From positions 1 to 64,000 of the forward strand of contig CBDDKF010000002.1 in assembly GCA_965230015.1 (NCBI GenBank): a stretch of DNA of 64,000 nt. The letters are read 5' to 3'. The translations under genes were made by a program, and so were the position numbers. The notes beneath the pieces are model-generated. The model saw only the letters and a list, made by a program, of their open reading frames with translations, was not told the DNA's origin and ran no database searches. This DNA comes from JABSQH01 sp965230015 (GTDB lineage: Bacteria > Actinomycetota > Acidimicrobiia > Acidimicrobiales > Ilumatobacteraceae). Shown here piece after piece: positions 51,659 through 59,615 of this stretch (position 1 is the stretch's first letter; each line of letters opens with the position of its first letter).

Positions 51659-54600
51659 ATGAATCGCCGGGCCGACCGCGCGGTCGCCGCGGTTCTCGCT
51701 GCGGTGTCGTACCTTCCGATCCTGCTCACCGCGCCCGGGCGGGTCAGCGCCGACACCAAGACCTACCTCACCGTCGATCCTGCGCGTCTGTTGTCGGGCG
51801 CGTGGTCGATGTGGGACCCATCGGTCGGGGCAGGCACGGTCCCCCACCAGAACGTCGGCTACCTGTTGCCGCTGGGCCCGTACTACTGGCTGCTCGAACG
51901 ACTGGCTGCGCCGGACTGGCTGGCACAGCGGGTGGTGTGGGGCACACTCGTGTTCGCTGCGGCGTACGGCACGTACCGACTCTGTCGCTGGCTGCGTTGG
52001 CAGCCCGGCCCTGCGCTGATCGCCGCCCTGGCGTACGGATTCAGCCCGTACCTGCTGAGCTACCTCGCTCGCCTGTCGATCATCCTGTTCCCGTGGGCAG
52101 CGCTGCCGTGGCTCATCTTGCTCGTGGCCCTCGCCGCCCGAACGCGACGCTGGTGGCCGGCGGCAACGTTCGCGCTCGTGGTGGTCACGGTGGGCAGCGT
52201 CAACGCCACTGCGCTCGTCCTCGTGGGACTGGGTCCGGTGGTGTGGCTGGTGACCGACGTGGTGGCCCGACGTGTGGCATGGCAGATGGCCCTGGCGGCG
52301 GCTGCGCGCATTGGGGCCTTGAGCCTCGTCGTGTCCGTATGGTGGATCGTTGCCCTGCGCGTCCAGAGCGCATACGGCCTGCCGATCCTCGAATACACCG
52401 AGACGTATCAGACCGTCGGTGCAGCGAGCACGCCCACCGAGGTGCTGCGCGGGCTCGGGTACTGGTTCTTCTATGGCGGTGACCGCCTCGATCCATGGGT
52501 GCAACCGTCGACCACCTACATCGATCAACCGCTGTTGATCGCCCTCGGCCTGAGCCTCGCCGCGGTCTCGCTGCTCGGGTTGCTGCGCCCGGTGTTCGCC
52601 CGCGGACACGCAATCGTTCTGCTGTTCGTTGGACTCGTCGTCAGCGTCGGCGCAGCGCCGCTCGGCGAGTCGTCGGTGTACGGCGCGCTGTTCGAGACGT
52701 TCGCCACCGAGACCACAGCTGGATTGGCGTTGCGCTCTACGCCACGTGCCGCTCCGTTGGTGATCTTGGCGCTGGCGATGGGACTCGGCGCGGCCAGTCA
52801 GTGGCGACCATCGTCGAGCGCGCCACAACGAGCCCGACTCGTCACAGCCGCCGGAGCGCTCCCCACCGTCCTCGTCGTCGCGCTGACGATCCAGATGTTT
52901 CCGTGGTTCACCGGTTCGGCGACTTCCGATTCGATCCTCCGTGACGAGACGCTCCCCGACCACGTCACCGATCTCGCCGAATGGCTCGATGCGACGGGAA
53001 CGGGGCGGGTGTACGAGCTTCCAGGTGCCGATTTCGGCAACTACCGGTGGGGTGGCACTGTCGATCCGGTCCTGCCCGGCCTGATCGATCGGCCCTACCT
53101 CGCTCGCGAGTTGGTGCCGCAGGGCGGTGCGGCAACCGCCGACCTCTTGGGGGCGATCGAACGGAGACTGTCCGACGGCTGGCTCGATTTCGACGCCCTC
53201 CAAACGCTCGCAGCGCTGTTCGCTGTCGAAACGATCGTCGCCCGCAACGACCTCGAACACGAGCGTTACCGGCTTGCCCGACCAGGACCGCTGTGGACCG
53301 ACCTCACCGATGCCTTGGGTGATCCTGCCTACTCCGGACCGGCGACGACCGACGATCCCCAGATTCCCTTGCTCGACGAACTGAGCTACGCCCGACCCGA
53401 CGCAGCACAAGAGTTCCCGGTCGTTGCCGCGTTCGACCTCGGTCCAGCCGCACGAGTACGTGCCGTCGAAGCGTCGTCGCCCACGATCGTCGCCGGCAAC
53501 GCCGAGGCGCTGGTCGATCTGGCCGCGCTGGGGGCCCTCGACGTCGACCACCCCGTGTTGTATGCGGCCACGCTGCACGACCTCGCGCTCGACGGCGAGC
53601 TCGACCCAGCGATGCTGGGCACGTCGCCGCGCTGGGTGGTGTCGGACACCAACCGCAAGGAGGGCCGCCGGTGGTCGACGATCGGCTCGAATCTCGGTGC
53701 GCTCGAGGCTGCTGGCGAGTTGGTCCTGGACGACGACCCGCGGGATGCCAGGTTGGCCGTGTTCAACACACTCGACGGACAGCAAACGATCGCAGCACAC
53801 CGCGGCGACATCGCCGACGTGCGCGCCAGCTACTACGGCAGCCCCGTGGTGTACACCGCCGAGGACGCGCCCTGGTTCGCGATCGACGGCGACCCGACCA
53901 CCGCGTGGCGGGCGGGTGTGTTCGAGGCTCCGGATGGCCTGACCTGGGAGGTCGACCTGCGCGACCCCGCAGCCACGGACCAACTGACGCTGCTGCAGCC
54001 CATCACTGGGGCCACCGGGCGATTCATCACCGAAGTGCGGATCACCGTCGATCCCGAGAGCGAGAGTGTCGCGTCGGTCGACGTCGCACTCGACGACACA
54101 TCGCGGAGCGTCCCCGGCCAGACCATCACCTTGCCCCGGGCCGACTACTTGGCACTGCGGATCGAGGTGCTGGCCGACAACCTCGGCAATCCGGGCTCGT
54201 ACGTCGGGCAACCCGGGATCGGGTTCGCCGAGGTGTCGATTCCGTCTGCCGCGGGCGGGTCGCTCGTCGACGACCGGGTGGTGGTCGTTCCCGATCTGGA
54301 CGACAACGCCGCGTGGGACGGAACGGCGCCGCTCAGCTACGTGTTCACGCGACAGCGCATCGACCCAGCGACACCCAACCGCACCGCCCCCGAAGGTCGG
54401 ATGGCACGGGAGTTCGTGGTACCCGACGAGCGAACCTTCGAGGTCACCGGGCAGGTCCGACTCGACGCTGCCGCTGACGACGCGACGCTCGCCGTTGCCC
54501 TGGGTGAACCTGTTGTGGCCGTCGCCGACCGGCGACTTCCCGGCGTGCCCGCATCACGTGGGGCCGCAGCGATCGACGGTGATCCGACCACGGCGTGGCG

Positions 54601-55912
54601 AACCCCGTTCGACGGTGCGGTGGGAGCAGAGCTGGCGCTCGACGCACGCGGCAGGGCCGACGAGATCGCAGTGACTTTCTTGGCCGACGGTCGACACTCG
54701 ACCCCGCTGGTCGTCACCGTGGTCGGCGCCGACGACCGCGCAGCAACCGTGGAACTGAGTGACGGCGTGCGCAACCCCGATGGCTCGGTGACCTCCACGG
54801 TCGCCCTTCCTGACTTACCGGGCCCGTGGGTACTACGCATCGACGGGATCACCGAGGCGACGACCCTGAACTACTTCTCGAGTGTGCCCCAGGTGCTGCC
54901 GGTGGGCGTCGTGCACATCGAGCTCGGCGCAACCGACGGGGAGGAGGCCATCGACCTCGGGTCGCCCACCGATCCCGCGGCAACGATCGATCCACGGTGC
55001 CGCGACGACCTGCTCACGCTGGACGGCGAACCCCTCCCCGTACGTCTCGACGGCACGGTTGGCGCGGCGCTCGATCGGGCAGCGCTCGACGTGGTCGCCT
55101 GCGATGTGCTGACGCTCACCGCCGGCGTCCACCGTCTCGACGCCGTGCCCGGATCGGGGTTCGACGTGGATCGATTGCTGCTCGCAGAGCCCGCTCCTGA
55201 ACGCGACGCCGCCTCGGCGGTCGACGTGACCGTGCGCAGCGACAGCGCCACGAACGCACGCGCCGAAGTGGGACCGAGTCCGACATCGAGCTGGGTCGTG
55301 CTCACCGAGAGCTGGAACGAAGGGTGGACTGCCCGCCTCGATGGCGACGACCTCGGAACCCCTGTATTGATCGACGGCTTCGCCAACGGTTGGCTCATAC
55401 CGGCATCCGAGACCGCCCGTACGATCGAGCTCGAGTGGACGCCGCAACGCACCGTGACGATCGCGTTGTGGTTCTCGCTGATCGCCGGCCTGGGCGTCGT
55501 CGCCCTGCTCGTCGCCTCGCGCTGGCGGGCGCGTGACGAGCGCGTGCACTGGCAGTCCGACATCGTCGATCGGTGGCAGTGGCCGCCGTCCTCGACCGTT
55601 GCGTGGGGAGCGGCAACGGGGGTCGTTGCACTGGCGCTGTTGCTCGTCGGCGGTGTCGCCGCAGCGGTGACTGTCGTTGCGGTTGCCCTCACCCGATGGC
55701 GGTGGTTTGCCCCGGCGATCGTCGTGGCGACGTTGGCAGTGGTCACCATCGGTGTCGCCGCCGATCAATTGCGCAACGGGTATCCGCCCGGTCCCGACTG
55801 GCCGAGCCGTTTCGCGTGGAGTGCGCCGTTCGCCTGGACCGCGGTGGCGGCCGTGGTCGCAGCCGTGCTTCGACGGCCGTCGATACCCGTCGGCGAGCCC
55901 GCCGACCGGTAG
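51659..55912 (+). CDS. DUF3367 alpha-(1->3)-arabinofuranosyltransferase-like protein, copy 2
   Basis: A 1417-residue paralogue of the protein at 43116-47591. The N-terminus reads ILLTAPGRVSADTKTYLTVDP, with the Asp in ADTK (near residue 32) as the likely catalytic residue, then PHQNVGYLLPLGPYYWLLE. About ten GT-C helices are followed by discoidin-like beta-modules (DAPWFAIDGDPTTAWRAG, AAIDGDPTTAWRTPFDGAVG) and C-terminal helices. It lacks the charged insertion seen after the third helix of copy 1. Twelve bases separate it from the following GT2 gene. Confidence 0.85.
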   Translation: MNRRADRAVAAVLAAVSYLPILLTAPGRVSADTKTYLTVDPARLLSGAWSMWDPSVGAGTVPHQNVGYLLPLGPYYWLLERLAAPDWLAQRVVWGTLVFAAAYGTYRLCRWLRWQPGPALIAALAYGFSPYLLSYLARLSIILFPWAALPWLILLVALAARTRRWWPAATFALVVVTVGSVNATALVLVGLGPVVWLVTDVVARRVAWQMALAAAARIGALSLVVSVWWIVALRVQSAYGLPILEYTETYQTVGAASTPTEVLRGLGYWFFYGGDRLDPWVQPSTTYIDQPLLIALGLSLAAVSLLGLLRPVFARGHAIVLLFVGLVVSVGAAPLGESSVYGALFETFATETTAGLALRSTPRAAPLVILALAMGLGAASQWRPSSSAPQRARLVTAAGALPTVLVVALTIQMFPWFTGSATSDSILRDETLPDHVTDLAEWLDATGTGRVYELPGADFGNYRWGGTVDPVLPGLIDRPYLARELVPQGGAATADLLGAIERRLSDGWLDFDALQTLAALFAVETIVARNDLEHERYRLARPGPLWTDLTDALGDPAYSGPATTDDPQIPLLDELSYARPDAAQEFPVVAAFDLGPAARVRAVEASSPTIVAGNAEALVDLAALGALDVDHPVLYAATLHDLALDGELDPAMLGTSPRWVVSDTNRKEGRRWSTIGSNLGALEAAGELVLDDDPRDARLAVFNTLDGQQTIAAHRGDIADVRASYYGSPVVYTAEDAPWFAIDGDPTTAWRAGVFEAPDGLTWEVDLRDPAATDQLTLLQPITGATGRFITEVRITVDPESESVASVDVALDDTSRSVPGQTITLPRADYLALRIEVLADNLGNPGSYVGQPGIGFAEVSIPSAAGGSLVDDRVVVVPDLDDNAAWDGTAPLSYVFTRQRIDPATPNRTAPEGRMAREFVVPDERTFEVTGQVRLDAAADDATLAVALGEPVVAVADRRLPGVPASRGAAAIDGDPTTAWRTPFDGAVGAELALDARGRADEIAVTFLADGRHSTPLVVTVVGADDRAATVELSDGVRNPDGSVTSTVALPDLPGPWVLRIDGITEATTLNYFSSVPQVLPVGVVHIELGATDGEEAIDLGSPTDPAATIDPRCRDDLLTLDGEPLPVRLDGTVGAALDRAALDVVACDVLTLTAGVHRLDAVPGSGFDVDRLLLAEPAPERDAASAVDVTVRSDSATNARAEVGPSPTSSWVVLTESWNEGWTARLDGDDLGTPVLIDGFANGWLIPASETARTIELEWTPQRTVTIALWFSLIAGLGVVALLVASRWRARDERVHWQSDIVDRWQWPPSSTVAWGAATGVVALALLLVGGVAAAVTVVAVALTRWRWFAPAIVVATLAVVTIGVAADQLRNGYPPGPDWPSRFAWSAPFAWTAVAAVVAAVLRRPSIPVGEPADR

Positions 55913-55923
55913 CGTCGCCGACC

Positions 55924-56685
55924 GTGCGCACGCTGATCATCGTGCCGACCCACGACGAGGCGGCGAACATCGAGACGATCCTCGATCGCCTCGACGAAGC
56001 GGTGCCCGACGCCGACGTGATGGTCATCGACGATGCCTCGACAGACGGCACGCGCGAACTCGTTCGGGCGCGGATGGCTCACGACGATCGGATTCAGCTG
56101 GTGACGCGGGAGACCAAGTCGGGTCTTGGCGACGCGTACTGCGAGGCCTTCCGCCGCGGCCTCGATGCCGGCTACGACGCGCTCGTGGAGATCGACGCCG
56201 ATCTGTCGCACGACCCGGCCGTGTTGCCGACGATGCTCGCCGTCACCGAGCGCGGCATCGACCTGGTGATCGGATCGCGCTATGTACCCGGCGGCTCCGT
56301 GATCGGCTGGCCGCGTCGGCGGACATGGCTGTCGCGCTGGGGTAACCGGTATGCGGCGATCGCCCTCGGGCTCGCGGTCAACGACGCCACGGCCGGCTAT
56401 CGGGTCTACCGCGCCAACGCCTTGCGCAGGATCGGTCTCGATGGTGTGCAAGCCGACGGGTACGGGTTCCAGGTGGAGATGACCTACCGCGCCGTACGCG
56501 CCGGAATGAGCGTCGTCGAGATCCCGATCGTGTTCCGCGATCGCGTCGCCGGCTCGTCGAAAATGCATCAGTCGATCGTGATCGAGGCGTTCCGCCTCGT
56601 CACGTGGTGGGGCCTACGCGACGCGTTCTCGCTGCGTCGCCGCGATCGCGCCTACCGCACCCCCAACGATCAGTCACAGGCGTAG
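55924..56685 (+). CDS. Polyprenol monophosphomannose synthase (Ppm1/DPM1-like)
   Basis: A 253-residue GT2 enzyme, soluble form. IIVPTHDEAANIETILDRL, MVIDDASTDGTREL, GLGDAYCEAFRRGLDAGYDALVEIDADLSHDP (DxD), GSRYVPGGSVIGWPRRRTWLSRWGNRYA and GYGFQVEMTYRAVRAG are hallmarks of polyprenol-phosphate mannose synthases, which make the donor for GT-C mannosyltransferases. GTG 55924 directly precedes the first strand. It sits just downstream of the second DUF3367 gene; the PIG-V-like enzyme in the same region is a possible user of its product. Confidence 0.92.
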   Translation: MRTLIIVPTHDEAANIETILDRLDEAVPDADVMVIDDASTDGTRELVRARMAHDDRIQLVTRETKSGLGDAYCEAFRRGLDAGYDALVEIDADLSHDPAVLPTMLAVTERGIDLVIGSRYVPGGSVIGWPRRRTWLSRWGNRYAAIALGLAVNDATAGYRVYRANALRRIGLDGVQADGYGFQVEMTYRAVRAGMSVVEIPIVFRDRVAGSSKMHQSIVIEAFRLVTWWGLRDAFSLRRRDRAYRTPNDQSQA

Positions 56686-56761
56686 ATCGGCCTGTCACGC
56701 GAGCGCGGCGTCGACGGGCTGGACCTTCACCGTCGTGGGCACGGCCGGAACTCGTGTGTCG

Positions 56762-57151
56762 TCACGACACGGTGTCGTCGGACGGAACGGACGTACCGAA
56801 GAAGCCGAGCACCTGGGAGATCAGACCCTCGTCGGTGAACCGGATCGCGTCGACTCCATCGAGCATCCGGTCACCATCGGCTGACGTCATCGCCCACTCG
56901 AACCGTGCCTGACCGTGGTGATGATCGATCGGCGAGGCAAGGTCGAAGCGAGCGCCAGCGAACTGGGTCATCACGCCGTCGATCATGGCGGCGATCGCCT
57001 CGATGCCGACGGCCTCTGCGGCGCCATCGCAGTAGTAGGCGTCGGCGGTGTAGGCCGTTGCGGTAGCGGACTGGCGCTGGTCTGACGGTGCGTTCCATGC
57101 CTGGAAGTAGCGGGCGACGATCTCGTCGATGGAGACCTCGAGGGTGTTCAT
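56762..57151 (-). CDS. SnoaL-like/NTF2-fold protein
   Basis: A 129-residue protein with the cone-like NTF2/SnoaL layout: VARYFQAWNAPSDQRQSATATAYTADAYYCDG, an alpha-helical lid (GIEAIAAMIDGVMTQF), and a sheet containing ARFEWAMTSADGDRMLDGVDAIRFTDEGLISQVLGFFG. Such proteins are isomerases, cyclases or ligand-binding domains; the substrate is not predictable. A strong AGGAGG at 57158-57163 precedes the ATG. Confidence 0.8.
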   Translation of the reverse strand: MNTLEVSIDEIVARYFQAWNAPSDQRQSATATAYTADAYYCDGAAEAVGIEAIAAMIDGVMTQFAGARFDLASPIDHHHGQARFEWAMTSADGDRMLDGVDAIRFTDEGLISQVLGFFGTSVPSDDTVS

Positions 57152-57157
57152 ACTGTT

Positions 57158-57163
57158 CCTCCT
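57158..57163 (-). promoter_or_regulatory. Ribosome binding site of the SnoaL-like gene
   Basis: AGGAGG on the minus strand, six bases before the ATG at 57151. Confidence 0.65.
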
Positions 57164-57257
57164 GAGGGGTCGGGCGCTCGACCTGAGCGCACGGCCATCG
57201 TGCGGGCCGCACGTCAGGGCAGCAATGACCCGTCAGGTCACCGTCGGCGCCCCGGCG

Positions 57258-58238
57258 CTACGGCACCACGTAGGTCAGCTCGACGGAACAGAGCGACAAG
57301 CTGCCGCCCGTCGGATTGTGCTCGAACTTGATCTCCAGCTGTCCGTCGGGCTCGATCACCGTGGGCGTCACATCGCCTTCGACCACAGCGCCCTCGCCCG
57401 GGACGCCCTGCGTCGACGCGGTGCCGATGGTCTCGCTGGCGCCGACGAGCGGGAAGTAGCGCAGTCGAACGACACCGTTGAACGTCGCATCGTTGTCGGT
57501 GATGTTCGCCCGCAGGCCGGTGACCGTTGCGCCGACGGGCAGCGGGATGTTCCCGAACATCCCAGCGTTGTTCGTCTGGTTGTAGCCACAGCCAGCACCG
57601 GCGATTCGGGTGACGCCGGCGAGTCCGGCCTGGAAGCCCGCGGCGGTCACCACCACCTTCTGGGTCTTGGCGTCCTCGAGCGCGGCGAGACGCTGGTCGA
57701 GTTCGAGCAGTGACGAGTTGGTGTAGAAGCCAACCACGTCGAAGATCACATCGACCGAACCCTTGAAGTTGAACACCTTCACCGAACCCGTCGGCGACAG
57801 CTGAACGTCGACCTTGTTCGGGGCCGGTGGCGCACCAGGAGCGACGTTGAGGTTCGACAGCAGCGGTACCTCCGTGAGATCGCCCGGGTAGACCCGCACG
57901 TTCGACCGCTCCGTTGCCCCGACCGCAGTGACATTGAAGGCGACACCGACTGCATCGACCGGGATCGCCAACGGACCGGTGCACTCGCCGTTGGCGCCAT
58001 GCACGGCGATCTCGTACACGTCTCCCTCACCCAACGGCGTTGCGCGCGGACCGACGTTGTCAGCCCCAGCGCGGGTATCGACGAGGCGACACCCAGCCGT
58101 GGGCACGAACGTCGCATCGTCATCGCCGGGCGACGCACCCGCCGTCCACGCCTGAGTGACGATCACGGCGGTCGCGACCCCCAACACGAACGCAGTGGCC
58201 AGCCAGGCCAACGTCTGCAACCTCACCGTTACTGACAT
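57258..58238 (-). CDS. Secreted beta-module protein with coiled coil and C-terminal beta-domain
   Basis: A 326-residue exported protein. Signal peptide TLAWLATAFVLGVATAVIV; then one beta-module of the family seen in the 5'-nucleotidases (GCRLVDTRAGADNVGPR ... FNVTAVGATERSNVRVY ... VDVIFDVVGFY). A short coiled coil follows (SLLELDQRLAALEDAKTQ), then a ~140-residue C-terminal beta-rich domain with two Cys (GAGCGYNQTNNAGMFGN ... SLCSVELTYVVP). Oligomeric surface fibre or attachment protein is inferred by resemblance to the protein at 24450-25457. The start at ATG 58238 is set by a strong RBS. Confidence 0.7.
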   Translation of the reverse strand: MSVTVRLQTLAWLATAFVLGVATAVIVTQAWTAGASPGDDDATFVPTAGCRLVDTRAGADNVGPRATPLGEGDVYEIAVHGANGECTGPLAIPVDAVGVAFNVTAVGATERSNVRVYPGDLTEVPLLSNLNVAPGAPPAPNKVDVQLSPTGSVKVFNFKGSVDVIFDVVGFYTNSSLLELDQRLAALEDAKTQKVVVTAAGFQAGLAGVTRIAGAGCGYNQTNNAGMFGNIPLPVGATVTGLRANITDNDATFNGVVRLRYFPLVGASETIGTASTQGVPGEGAVVEGDVTPTVIEPDGQLEIKFEHNPTGGSLSLCSVELTYVVP

Positions 58239-58243
58239 CACAA

Positions 58244-58249
58244 CCTCCT
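58244..58249 (-). promoter_or_regulatory. Ribosome binding site deciding the start of the secreted protein
   Basis: AGGAGG on the minus strand, five bases before ATG 58238, rejects the 28-codon upstream extension. Confidence 0.75.
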
Positions 58250-58391
58250 GTGTGGTCGACGCCCGGGTCGAACGTCGGTGGTCAGCGTGACACAGGATGG
58301 GGAGGAACGAGAACGCCCGCATTTGCTCCTCGCACGCGCGGTGTCGAGCGCCCGGCGCGTGCTCGGGTGACGGGTTGGGAAGGCGTCGCCA

Positions 58392-59408
58392 CTACGTGCG
58401 GTGGGGTGGGTGGAGGGTGTCGCTCCAGCGGGACGGGTCGAGGTGGGTGGTGAGTCCGTTCCAGGCGGTGGCGGTGTCGGCGGTGTAGGTGTGTGGTTGG
58501 CGGAAGTCGTGGATGAACAAGGCGATCTCGCACAGGTCCCACCAGAGTCGGTACAGCGAGAGGGCACGATCATCGAGTCGGGTTCCCGATGACTGCTCGT
58601 AGCGCGCTCTGGCGGTTTGGTCTTGGTCGATGAGACTCCACAGATCCCGCTCTGGCGGGGCGAGGCGTGTGGTGTCCCAGTCGACGACCGCCGGTCCGTC
58701 AGCGGTCACGATCACGTTGCCGCGATGCGGTTCACCGTGGGTGATGACCGGCGCCGAGACGGAGCGGACTATCTCGGTGAGTTCGTCGTAGCGATCGAGT
58801 ACCTCGACGACGGCGGAACGATGCTGCGCCAGCAGCAGGCGCGCCGGATCCGAATGGGGGCCGGCGCCCCATGGCTGGTCGAGGTCGGCCATCGCTGCGT
58901 GCAGTGCGTCGCGCCGCGGAATGCGGTGATCGTCGACGACCGGCGTCGCCTCCACGCCGGTCGACGTGCAGTGCAAGTCGACCAGTCGCGACACCACGGC
59001 GCGTCGTTCTTCGTCGCTGTCGTAGCGGCCTTGGGAGCTCGTACGACCATCGATGAACGGATAGACAGCGCACACGAAACGGTCGTCGATCACCTCGACC
59101 ACTTCGCCGGCTGCGGTGGGATGCGGGGCGACGACCCAGTCGTGCCCGTTCTCATGAAGGGCCCGGGCGGTCGACAGCGCGGCGCGCAGACGACCGAACG
59201 CGGCGACTCGATTGTCGTGGTCGTCGAGGAGACGTGTATCCAGATCGTCGACGGTGACGAACCACCGTCGCGGTCCGTGGCTGGCGGTCCAGTGATAACT
59301 GCCGAACCCGACCGGCTGGTACTCGATCGCGTCGACGACGACGCCCCAAGCGTCAGAGACACACTCGACCACGGCTGCGTCGTCGAGGTCGTCCGGGCGT
59401 GTGAACAC
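58392..59408 (-). CDS. Aminoglycoside phosphotransferase-like kinase
   Basis: A 338-residue kinase of the APH/choline-kinase fold. The catalytic loop is ITHGEPHRGNVIVT (about residue 223, HGD/E-x-x-x-x-N) and the metal site is VVDWDTTRLAPPERDLW. An N-lobe sequence FGSYHWTASHGPRRWFVTVDDLD contains the nucleotide-binding strand, close to spectinomycin-phosphotransferase-like proteins. The substrate could be a small hydroxyl compound or antibiotic; resistance is not proven. The gene is flanked by short non-coding gaps. Confidence 0.82.
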   Translation of the reverse strand: MFTRPDDLDDAAVVECVSDAWGVVVDAIEYQPVGFGSYHWTASHGPRRWFVTVDDLDTRLLDDHDNRVAAFGRLRAALSTARALHENGHDWVVAPHPTAAGEVVEVIDDRFVCAVYPFIDGRTSSQGRYDSDEERRAVVSRLVDLHCTSTGVEATPVVDDHRIPRRDALHAAMADLDQPWGAGPHSDPARLLLAQHRSAVVEVLDRYDELTEIVRSVSAPVITHGEPHRGNVIVTADGPAVVDWDTTRLAPPERDLWSLIDQDQTARARYEQSSGTRLDDRALSLYRLWWDLCEIALFIHDFRQPHTYTADTATAWNGLTTHLDPSRWSDTLHPPHRT

Positions 59409-59615
59409 TCATCGATCGTACGCTCACATCGAGGAGCGTTCCCGAGCACAAACGCGCTGCGATGTAGCGGGTCTCACCTTGATTCGGTTGCGGCGGTAGC
59501 CAGCGGTGTGTCGTCAGATGACGTCGGGCGAACTGTCATCTCCGTTCGGTGACCGCAGCCCGGTGGTATCGAGCTTGCGTGAAGCGGGCGCCCCGGTCGC
59601 CGTCGCTATCGTTGG

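Noticed and set aside
58392..59408. Calling the kinase a spectinomycin or other antibiotic resistance gene
   Set aside because: Only fold-level motifs are visible; APH-like kinases have many non-resistance roles.
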